Origin: Planctomycetaceae bacterium
Lineage (GTDB): Bacteria > Planctomycetota > Planctomycetia > Pirellulales > Pirellulaceae
Direction of reading: 5' to 3'
Assembly (NCBI GenBank): GCA_003455945.1
Contig: DMPQ01000292.1
Span: forward strand, 2,571-8,588
DNA length: 6,018 bases
In this document: positions 1 through 6,018 of the stretch, in pieces
Numbering within the stretch: the first letter of the stretch is position 1
Layout of the letters: every line of letters starts with the position of its first letter
The notes under the pieces: generated by a model
Told to the model about the DNA's origin: nothing
Databases searched by the model: none
The model's input: only the letters and a program-made list of their open reading frames with translations
Position numbers and translations under genes: made by a program

Positions 1-785
1 ACCGAGATCAGCGAGTCGGCGGTCAGCGTGGCTCCGCGACCGAGCTTGCGACCGTAGGCTCGCACGGTCGGCGCGGTGGCGTTGGCCTGGAAGACGACAT
101 TGCCGATGTCGGCATTGCTCCAGTAACGGCCGTCGAACGACTGAGCCGAGATCTGCCCGAGACGGACGCCGCTGCCGAGCGACGGGGCTTCGAGCACGAG
201 CCGCGAGAGATTGGCGGCGGTGACCGAGAACCAGGTCCCCGAGGCGATGCGTCGACCGTCGTAGGTCAGCGTCCCCTGCCCCGTATAACGGACCTTGTAG
301 CTGACGATCGGGAAACCGTCGGGGTCACTCCCCGAGATGACGTTCGAGAGCCGAACCCGCTCGTTCGACAACGTTCGGACGTCCGAGACCGAGACGGTCG
401 GGATCTGGCGATTGGGAGCGATCGTCCGCACGTTGACGGCGGCGGCATCGCTCCAGAGATGCGTCCGGCCGTCCGTGTCCTGCACGCGGACCTGCAGGCG
501 ATCGAGACCGAGCGTCAGCCCGGCGACGAACTTGAGCTTGCTCAGCTGGGCAGCGGAGAAGGTGAACCACCGGCCCGAAGTCAGACGCTGTCCGTCGTAC
601 TCCCAGTAGCCGCTCGACCGATCGAGTCCGTTGTCGATGATCGAGATCGACCGCAACGGGTTGTTCTCGATGTCGAGGAACGTGAACAAGCTCGACGCGG
701 CAAGCTTGCTGCCGAGCGCGACCGTCGCGTTCTTGCCGATGACGCGGGGCCGAAACCGGTTCCCGCTCCCTGTTCCGTTCGCCAT
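1..785 (-). CDS. Large repeat protein with RTX-associated-type repeats, N-terminal part only
   Basis: The frame is open from an ATG at 785 to the window edge, giving 261 codons with no stop. A GGAG lies about 8 bases upstream of the ATG. The protein starts MANGTGSGNR and shows two repeats of about 110 residues (roughly 14-121 and 130-236), with a third beginning near 239. Aligned landmarks are YDGQRLTSGRWF at 63-74 with YDGRRIASGTWF at 175-186, then AAQLSKL with AANLSRL, then DGRTHLWS with DGRYWS. The second repeat has SGSDPDGFPIVSY at 151-163. This layout (DxDG, then Y..., a W/F strand, AAxLSxL, DGxxWS) resembles repeats found beside RTX calcium-binding segments in alphaproteobacterial secreted proteins. 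I infer an extracellular or surface structural or adhesive role. No Sec signal peptide or hydrophobic N-terminal segment is seen, so export would need a C-terminal signal outside the window. The family is recognised by pattern only, and the exact function is unknown. Confidence 0.8.
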   Translation of the reverse strand, partial: MANGTGSGNRFRPRVIGKNATVALGSKLAASSLFTFLDIENNPLRSISIIDNGLDRSSGYWEYDGQRLTSGRWFTFSAAQLSKLKFVAGLTLGLDRLQVRVQDTDGRTHLWSDAAAVNVRTIAPNRQIPTVSVSDVRTLSNERVRLSNVISGSDPDGFPIVSYKVRYTGQGTLTYDGRRIASGTWFSVTAANLSRLVLEAPSLGSGVRLGQISAQSFDGRYWSNADIGNVVFQANATAPTVRAYGRKLGRGATLTADSLIS

Positions 786-877
786 TGCTCGATTCTCCGA
801 TAAGCCTGCTGACCATCGCCCGAACGAACCCGAGGCGCCTCTACTTCCTCGACCTCGAACCGGCGATCAACCGTCAC

Positions 878-1282
878 TCAACCATTCGAAAAGTTGGGGG
901 ATGCCGGCCGCGGTCGTCCCGCCGTCGACTCCTGCCCGATGGAACCCGGTGCGGATTCCTGCCGACGGATCACGCCGGCATCGACCAGTTTCTTGACCAG
1001 ATCCTCCATGGCCGAGAAGCTCCGCAGGAATCCCTCCGGAGGCATCACGACCCGCTGCCGAAATTCGAGCGAAGGCTGCCCCTGCTCGTCTCGTTCGGTC
1101 ACCGACAGACTGACCCAATCGATCCGGACCATGCCCCCGACAAGGGTGATCTCTCCGATTCCATCCGCGAACAGTTCCTGAGACGACACGCTGAACTCCA
1201 AAAAGCGATTGGGACGAGATCGTTCCGCTTCGCTGTCGAGCGGCCCAGACTGCCGGCCTTGACGGCGCGGCGGAACCGCCAT
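878..1282 (-). CDS. Hypothetical 134-residue protein upstream of the repeat protein
   Basis: I do not recognise this gene with certainty. From the ATG at 1282 it encodes 134 residues. Residues 1-26 are polar and arginine-rich and probably disordered. A compact core runs from about 27 to 106, containing ITLVGGMVRIDWVSLSV (45-61), a turn DEQGQP (65-70), RVVMPPEGFLRSF (77-89) and a helix AMEDLVKKLVDAGVI (91-105). The tail, from about 107, is rich in G, S and P. The strand-turn-strand-helix order with a VVMPPEGF segment loosely recalls small DUF3467-type proteins, but this is a weak resemblance. There is no signal peptide or membrane segment, so it is probably cytoplasmic. The frame stays open upstream to 1738, but that part runs antisense-like through the lipoprotein gene and looks unlike protein. 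No clear Shine-Dalgarno is seen at 1282, so the start is uncertain. It lies 92 bases before the repeat-protein gene on the same strand and may be its partner. Confidence 0.68.
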   Translation of the reverse strand: MAVPPRRQGRQSGPLDSEAERSRPNRFLEFSVSSQELFADGIGEITLVGGMVRIDWVSLSVTERDEQGQPSLEFRQRVVMPPEGFLRSFSAMEDLVKKLVDAGVIRRQESAPGSIGQESTAGRPRPASPNFSNG

Positions 1283-1309
1283 CGTAGTTACGACCGGAAA
1301 GAGGTGTCC

Positions 1310-1315
1310 AGCATA
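1310..1315 (-). promoter_or_regulatory. Weak -10-like hexamer ahead of the 134-residue gene
   Basis: Read on the minus strand, TATGCT follows a short T-rich run (CGTTT) and lies about 28 bases from the ATG at 1282. It matches four of six positions of the sigma70 -10 consensus and is one of few AT-leaning spots in the 217-base gap. No good -35 box is found at the right distance. If real, it would give the small gene and the repeat protein their own transcript. Confidence 0.2.
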
Positions 1316-1499
1316 AAACGCACGGAAACGACGATCGGACTCGCTGCTCCGATCGATTCGACCCGAAGAAGTCGAAACCGCTCCGATCAGCCCGCCAATC
1401 CCCCGAAAATCAGCCGCCGCCTGCCCCTCGGTTCGACACCTGGCAGACGCCGCTCGAGCCGCCGGTCGCCCCCTTCCGATCGCCCGTTCGACGCCTCCG

Positions 1500-2366
1500 T
1501 CAGCGACTCCCGTCGAGGTGCCCGCCGTCGACATGCAGATGCCAATCGGGATGGCGAGCGGCGACCGAAACGAGCCAGCCTTCCGGGCACCGACAGCGGT
1601 CGAGATAGAGGGATTCCAGTCGATCGAGCCGCTCGATCGCTGCGGCTCCCGATGCATCGATATCGAAGCCGAGCAGGTGGAGATGCCGCAGGCGAGACGA
1701 GGCGTCCAGCGGTGACAGATCGACGGTCGCTGGCCCAACTTCCGAGCTCGCGTCCGATCGATGCTCTACGTCCGGTGCCGACCCGATGAGTTCGATGCGG
1801 AGCGACTCGAGGTCGACGAGTTCGGCCAAAAAGGCGAGCTCGAGCTCCTCCCCCGCCACCCCCTCGACGTTCAGACGCCGGAGCTGCTTCAGCTGCGCGA
1901 CGGCCTGCCACTCTCGCTTCGTCCAGCCGCTCGCACCGACGGTCAGCTGCTCGACGCGAAACCTCTCCCCGAGACTTCTCAGGCCGGCCGCATCGATCCC
2001 CCCTCCTCGAAACACGAAGCGAGTCAGTTTCGGCGTCGCCGGGAGCGATTCGAGACGCTCGACCGTTGCCGGCGAGAGGACTTCGAACGCCCCCTCCCCT
2101 TCTTCCGACACCCCCCAGGTCCATGCTTCGGCCCACTCCCGGACCGGCGGAAGATCCTGAGCCGGAGGCGGAAAATCGCGCCCCGGCCGGCGCTCCCCCT
2201 CGGTCGTCGAATGACCTGCCGACCGACCGTCGGTGGTCGGCGATTTCGGCGCGCAACCGATCAGCAGGACCGCACTGCCGATCGCCGCACGGCCGATCAA
2301 CCGCTGCGCCAACCGCAGCCGCGACAACTCTGACGATAGCGGTTGCCCGAGGTTCGAGACTCCCAT
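1500..2366 (-). CDS. Leucine-rich-repeat lipoprotein
   Basis: The protein has 288 residues from the ATG at 2366, chosen because GGAGAGG stands 7 bases upstream and the start gives a complete lipoprotein signal. Residues 21-38 read QRLIGRAAIGSAVLLIGC: positive charges, a hydrophobic stretch, then a lipobox L-I-G-C with the lipidated cysteine at 38. A polar, proline-rich linker (39-75) follows. From about 114 there are leucine-rich repeats of about 24 residues: LTRFVF (114), VEQLTV (138), LRRLNV (162), LESLRI (186), LRHLHL (226) and LESLYL (250). A hydrophilic insertion at about 195-217 interrupts the fourth repeat. The ending, ARHPDWHLHVDGG, resembles the closing segment of planctomycete LRR proteins. 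It should be anchored in a membrane facing the periplasm and probably binds a protein, but the partner is unknown. Its first 70 bases overlap the end of the zinc-ribbon gene, suggesting co-transcription and possible translational coupling. An alternative in-frame ATG at 2438 would lengthen the signal region implausibly. Confidence 0.85.
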   Translation of the reverse strand: MGVSNLGQPLSSELSRLRLAQRLIGRAAIGSAVLLIGCAPKSPTTDGRSAGHSTTEGERRPGRDFPPPAQDLPPVREWAEAWTWGVSEEGEGAFEVLSPATVERLESLPATPKLTRFVFRGGGIDAAGLRSLGERFRVEQLTVGASGWTKREWQAVAQLKQLRRLNVEGVAGEELELAFLAELVDLESLRIELIGSAPDVEHRSDASSEVGPATVDLSPLDASSRLRHLHLLGFDIDASGAAAIERLDRLESLYLDRCRCPEGWLVSVAARHPDWHLHVDGGHLDGSR

Positions 2367-2773
2367 GCCAGCACCTCTCCGCATCTCGGGCAATGTTGGT
2401 CGTTCGCTCGATTCGCCCCTTCCTTGCAGTCGCGACACGAGACTGCGTCAGGGAGCGCTTCGAGCCGCTCGGGATCGATCGCCTTACGACAGACGACGCA
2501 GCGACGGATCGCTTCCCACTCGTCGTCATCCTCTCCCGACACGACCTCGAACCGCTCGGCATCGCAGGCGCGGCAGGGATGGCGGGTGTCCAGATGATGC
2601 GGGACGATCGCCCGGACTTCATCCCAGCCGGGAGAGTCATTGCGGCGAAACAGCCCCGCTTCACGCAGACGCGACAACAGCTCGACCCAGCGCAGCCGCG
2701 TTTCGTCGCCGCAGGTTCGGCAGCGGAGCAGGACGAACCCCAACGGTCCCGGCTCGGGCGATTCGCTCTCCAC
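2297..2773 (-). CDS. Triple zinc-ribbon protein with a DksA/TraR-like C4 finger
   Basis: The 158-residue protein has six CxxC pairs: C18/C21, C67/C70, C92/C95, C113/C116, C128/C131 and C150/C153. The central unit reads CVVCRKAIDPERLEALPDAV then SCRDCK. This matches the DksA/TraR C4 zinc-finger pattern (CxxC, I, RL-A-P, CxxC). The last unit, CPRCGEVLAW to CRGCGW, looks like a separate zinc ribbon of the topoisomerase or transcription-factor type. The first two pairs would form a wide ribbon around a region with VELLSRLREAGLF. The coiled-coil tip of true DksA, with its acidic DxxDxA motif, is absent, so a DksA role at RNA polymerase is not supported. I infer a nucleic-acid- or protein-binding zinc protein in the cytoplasm. 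The frame opens up to an ATG at 3112, but residues before the first CxxC look non-coding. I prefer the GTG at 2773, preceded by a purine-rich GAGAG. The start is therefore tentative. Confidence 0.75.
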   Translation of the reverse strand: MESESPEPGPLGFVLLRCRTCGDETRLRWVELLSRLREAGLFRRNDSPGWDEVRAIVPHHLDTRHPCRACDAERFEVVSGEDDDEWEAIRRCVVCRKAIDPERLEALPDAVSCRDCKEGANRANDQHCPRCGEVLAWESRTSGNRYRQSCRGCGWRSG

Positions 2774-3044
2774 GTCGTTCTCTCGTCTTTCGTCGATTGG
2801 TCGAACGGCTGCCGCTCTGCGGCGTTTTCGGCAACCTTCCGAAGACCGACTGTCCGCCGAACCGAACGAGCATGGTCGGCGGGATCGGACCGAGCAAGGG
2901 CTGCCGAGAGGGGCCGCCGGGCAACCGAGTCGGACGATGCCCCCGGTGTCGGATCGGCGGCGGGGTACGAGGGAATTTGCTGGAGTCGCCCCGAAGCGAG
3001 ATTCGATACTTGGGCAACCGGGGAGTTCCGGTGGATCAGGGCCC

Positions 3045-3073
3045 TTGCCGAGGATTCCTCGGTTCATTAAACT
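3045..3073 (+). promoter_or_regulatory. Candidate sigma70-like promoter of tRNA-Asp
   Basis: TTGCCG (3045-3050) and TAAACT (3068-3073) are separated by exactly 17 bases. Each matches four of six consensus positions. Transcription would start near 3080, leaving a 5' leader of about 38 bases before the tRNA. It is the best-placed pair in the region, and its TTCATTAAA neighbourhood is the most AT-rich part of an otherwise GC-rich stretch. Confidence 0.45.
3048..3062. repeat. 15-base palindrome inside the tRNA promoter candidate
   Basis: CCGAGGATTCCTCGG has two perfect 7-base arms around one central base. It begins within the proposed -35 box and fills most of the spacer, a position where a bound repressor would block RNA polymerase. 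No U-tract follows, so it does not look like a terminator. Operator function is an inference from symmetry and position only. Confidence 0.4.
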
Positions 3074-3117
3074 CCCGCAACGAACGGTGAACGTGGGCAA
3101 CCACGACACCATGTTCA

Positions 3118-3191
3118 GGGGCCGTAGCTCAATTGGTTAGAGTACTGGACTGTCGATCCAGTGGTTGCGGGTTCGAGCCCCGTCGGCCTCG
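3118..3191 (+). tRNA. tRNA-Asp (GTC)
   Basis: The 74 bases fold into a complete cloverleaf. The acceptor stem is GGGGCCG with CGGCCTC, including one G-U pair. The D stem is GCTC with GAGT, around AATTGGTTA. The anticodon stem is CTGGA with TCCAG and its loop is CTGTCGA, giving anticodon GTC, which reads the Asp codons GAC and GAT. The T stem is GCGGG with CCCGT and the loop is TTCGAGC. The discriminator base is G73, the usual identity base for aspartate tRNAs. The bases after it are CTCGA, so CCA is not encoded and must be added after transcription. A terminator begins only a few bases further on, so this is probably a single-gene transcript. Confidence 0.96.
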
Positions 3192-3195
3192 CTCG

Positions 3196-3230
3196 AGGAC
3201 CTGGGTTTCCCAGGTCCTTTCGCGTTTCTT
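3196..3230 (+). terminator. Intrinsic terminator of tRNA-Asp
   Basis: The 9-base arms GGACCTGGG (3197-3205) and CCCAGGTCC (3209-3217) pair perfectly around a TTT loop, and A3196 pairs with T3218 to extend the stem. TTTCGCGTTTCTT follows on the plus strand. The opposite strand has no T-run after the hairpin, so it acts in one direction, ending the tRNA transcript and insulating xylA. Confidence 0.85.
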
Positions 3231-3268
3231 GACCTGTCGGACGCTTAACCGCTTGCGGGTCCCCCTGT

Positions 3269-3288
3269 GCGTTGCCCCCTGGCAACGC
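3269..3288 (+). repeat. GC-rich hairpin in the xylA upstream region
   Basis: GCGTTGCC (3269-3276) and GGCAACGC (3281-3288) are perfect 8-base arms with a CCCT loop, and wobble pairing can lengthen the stem. No T-run follows. A weaker CCGGG-type stem lies just downstream (3304-3308 with 3316-3320). They could be structure in a xylA leader or chance in GC-rich DNA. Confidence 0.4.
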
Positions 3289-3391
3289 GCGCTCCCGAGT
3301 CGACCCGGACGCTGACCGGGCGTGTTGAGAGGGGGCGTCGGATCTGAGAGAATCCGCCGGCCCGGCGAGCGGCGCTCTCCGGCAAGAGTCG

Positions 3392-3406
3392 CTCGACCAG
3401 GTCGAG
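3392..3406. promoter_or_regulatory. 15-base palindrome upstream of xylA, possible operator
   Basis: CTCGACCAGGTCGAG has perfect 7-base arms around a single A, 81 bases before the xylA start codon. Its size and symmetry suit a dimeric regulator of sugar metabolism, but no regulator gene is in the window and I see no clear promoter boxes beside it. The operator role is inference. Confidence 0.35.
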
Positions 3407-3487
3407 TGGACGCCCAGGGGGGAGCTCTTCCGAAGGACCGGCGTTCCCCAGGCCCCTCACCTCCATCCCTTGCTTCGGAAATCATCG

Positions 3488-4798
<1,311 letters not shown>

Positions 4799-4882
4799 TC
4801 GGACCGCCTTGCCGGAACCCGGTCGGACAGTCTTCTTCCTGCTCGGAACGACTCCGCGCGACGGAGCGAGGACGGACGATCG

Positions 4883-6018
4883 ATGACGCTCAGCAGCGCC
4901 GACCACGACGTGATCGTGGTCGGCGGAGGGCATGCGGGGATCGAGGCGGCAGCCGCTGCGGCTCGGGTCGGCGCTCGCGTGGCGCTGCTCACCGGCAATC
5001 TCGACACGATCGGCCAGATGAGCTGCAATCCGGCGATCGGAGGGATCGGCAAAGGGCATCTCGTGCGCGAGATCGACGCGCTCGGCGGGATCATGGCCGA
5101 GGCGATCGATCGGACCGGCATCCAGTTCCGGCTGCTCAATCGCCGCAAGGGGCCGGCGATGCACGGCCCTCGGGCTCAGGCCGACAAGCAGGCGTATCGA
5201 ATCGAAGCGCGATCGCTGCTCGAAGGGCACGACGGCGTCTCGCTCTTTCAGGAGACGGTCGAGTCGCTGGTACTGGAGCCCGACGGGGAAGTTCTGCGTT
5301 GCCGCGGCGTCGTCGGCGGCGACGGCCGGATCCATCGAGCGACAGCGGTCGTGCTGACGACCGGAACCTTCCTGTCGGCCGTGATGCACGTCGGCCGCTC
5401 GACGACCGCCGGAGGTCGCGCGGGTGAAGGGACGACCGGAGGGATCAGTCAGTCGCTGCGCCAGGCAGGGATCGAAGTCGCTCGCTTCAAGACGGGGACT
5501 CCGCCCCGCCTGGACGGCCGCACGATCGACTACTCGGTGCTCGAACGTCAGCTCGGCGACGATCCTCCTCAGCCCTTCTCGTTTCTGACCGGGCGGCTGA
5601 CCGTCGCACAGCTCCCCTGCTACATCACCTACACGACCGACGCGGTCCATCGGACGATCCGCGAGAACCTCCATCGCTCGCCGATGTACTCCGGCCGGAT
5701 TCGCGCCGGCGGTCCGCGATACTGCCCGTCGATCGAGGACAAGGTGGTGCGATTCGCCGAGAAGGATCGCCATCAGATCTTTCTCGAGCCCGAAGGGGCG
5801 CGCACCTGCGAGGTGTACGTCAACGGCGTCTCGACCAGCTTGCCGGCCGACGTCCAGGCGTCGATCATCGCTGCGATCCCGGGGCTCGAACGAGCCCGCA
5901 TCCTGCGTTACGGCTATGCGGTCGAATACGACTACTGCCCGCCGAGTCAGTTGCGACCGACGCTCGAGAGTCGACGGATCGGTGGCCTCTATCTTGCCGG
6001 CCAGATCAACGGCACGAC
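4883..6018 (+). CDS. mnmG: tRNA uridine-5-carboxymethylaminomethyl modification enzyme MnmG (GidA), 3' end cut by window
   Basis: The FAD-dependent enzyme works with the GTPase MnmE to place the carboxymethylaminomethyl group on the wobble uridine (U34) of certain tRNAs. The first 378 codons are present, of roughly 600-630 usual for the family. Visible are the FAD-binding DVIVVGGGHAGIEAA (9-23), CNPAIGGIGKGHLVREIDALGG (48-69, whose conserved cysteine is C48), the RRKGPAMHGPRAQADK segment (87-102), FKTGTPPRLDGR (202-213), the family signature GPRYCPSIEDKVVRF (277-291, with the second conserved cysteine, C281), and the start of the second signature, AGQINGT (372-378), at the window edge. The ATG at 4883 is preceded by GAGGAC and GGAC, 6-10 bases away. 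There is no sign of truncation or frameshift within the visible part. It follows xylA on the same strand without functional relation, and mnmE is not in view. Confidence 0.97.
   Translation, partial: MTLSSADHDVIVVGGGHAGIEAAAAAARVGARVALLTGNLDTIGQMSCNPAIGGIGKGHLVREIDALGGIMAEAIDRTGIQFRLLNRRKGPAMHGPRAQADKQAYRIEARSLLEGHDGVSLFQETVESLVLEPDGEVLRCRGVVGGDGRIHRATAVVLTTGTFLSAVMHVGRSTTAGGRAGEGTTGGISQSLRQAGIEVARFKTGTPPRLDGRTIDYSVLERQLGDDPPQPFSFLTGRLTVAQLPCYITYTTDAVHRTIRENLHRSPMYSGRIRAGGPRYCPSIEDKVVRFAEKDRHQIFLEPEGARTCEVYVNGVSTSLPADVQASIIAAIPGLERARILRYGYAVEYDYCPPSQLRPTLESRRIGGLYLAGQINGT

Larger units (their letters stand above)
2774..3117. other. Divergent intergenic region, no gene seen
   Basis: This stretch separates the leftward gene set from the rightward tRNA. 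Open frames cross it, but their translations are rich in arginine, serine and proline with no domain-like pattern, and I do not call a gene. The zinc-ribbon frame remains open as far as 3112, so part of this region would be coding if a much earlier start were used. I found a promoter candidate and a palindrome for the tRNA side near 3045-3073. I found no convincing promoter for the minus-strand genes. The short word GGCAACC occurs four times here. Confidence 0.6.

Noticed and set aside
785..1789. A 334-codon plus-strand frame
   Set aside because: It lies opposite the 134-residue and lipoprotein genes and spans their gap. The translation is arginine- and proline-rich with no recognisable motif or ribosome-binding site.
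1387..2664. A 425-codon minus-strand frame overlapping the lipoprotein gene
   Set aside because: It is in a different frame from the lipobox and LRR protein, and its translation is dominated by arginine, as expected of a shifted frame.
2297..2773. Naming the zinc-ribbon gene dksA
   Set aside because: Only the C4 finger resembles DksA. The coiled-coil domain and acidic tip residues are missing, and two extra ribbons are present.
2066..3090. Two long plus-strand frames opposite the zinc-ribbon and lipoprotein genes
   Set aside because: Both are mirror images of the minus-strand genes, which have clear motifs (CxxC pairs, lipobox, LRRs). The plus-strand translations have none.
2774..3112. N-terminal extension of the zinc-ribbon protein to the ATG at 3112
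   Set aside because: The extra 113 residues have no domain-like pattern, and the start would lie only 6 bases from the divergent tRNA. The GTG at 2773 fits the onset of protein-like sequence better.
3269..3320. A second intrinsic terminator or a known riboswitch upstream of xylA
   Set aside because: The hairpins are GC-rich but lack a T-run, and no conserved riboswitch core is recognisable.
3129..3485. Minus-strand frame across the tRNA and xylA leader
   Set aside because: It reads through the antisense strand of the tRNA and terminator, and its translation is low-complexity arginine and glycine.

Overview
The window is GC-rich and looks chromosomal. It most resembles a planctomycete or a related bacterium. 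That is an inference from the style of the leucine-rich-repeat lipoprotein, the tRNA gene without an encoded CCA, the high-GC codon use and the loosely packed gene order. No single feature proves the phylum.

Left half (1-2773), all on the minus strand, read from right to left: a 158-residue protein with six CxxC pairs, the middle ribbon resembling DksA/TraR (2773-2297); a leucine-rich-repeat lipoprotein whose start overlaps the zinc-ribbon gene by 70 bases (2366-1500); a 134-residue protein I cannot name (1282-878); and the N-terminal 261 codons of a repeat protein that runs out of the window (785-1). The repeat units resemble the roughly 100-residue repeats that accompany RTX-type secreted proteins in other bacteria. 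The spacing allows one transcription unit, but gaps of 217 and 92 bases also allow separate units.

Middle (2774-3487): a 344-base divergent intergenic region holds a sigma70-like promoter candidate with a palindrome in its spacer. It is followed by tRNA-Asp(GTC) on the plus strand and a strong intrinsic terminator. A further 250 bases carry several inverted repeats ahead of xylA.

Right half (3488-6018), plus strand: a complete class II xylose isomerase with all catalytic and metal-binding residues, then, after 84 bases, the first 378 codons of mnmG, which makes the tRNA wobble-uridine modification enzyme. These two are the most certain protein calls.

No CRISPR array, insertion sequence, integrase, phage gene or recognisable defence system is visible. 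The least ordinary parts are the repeat protein with the small gene upstream of it, and the triple zinc-ribbon protein overlapping the lipoprotein gene.
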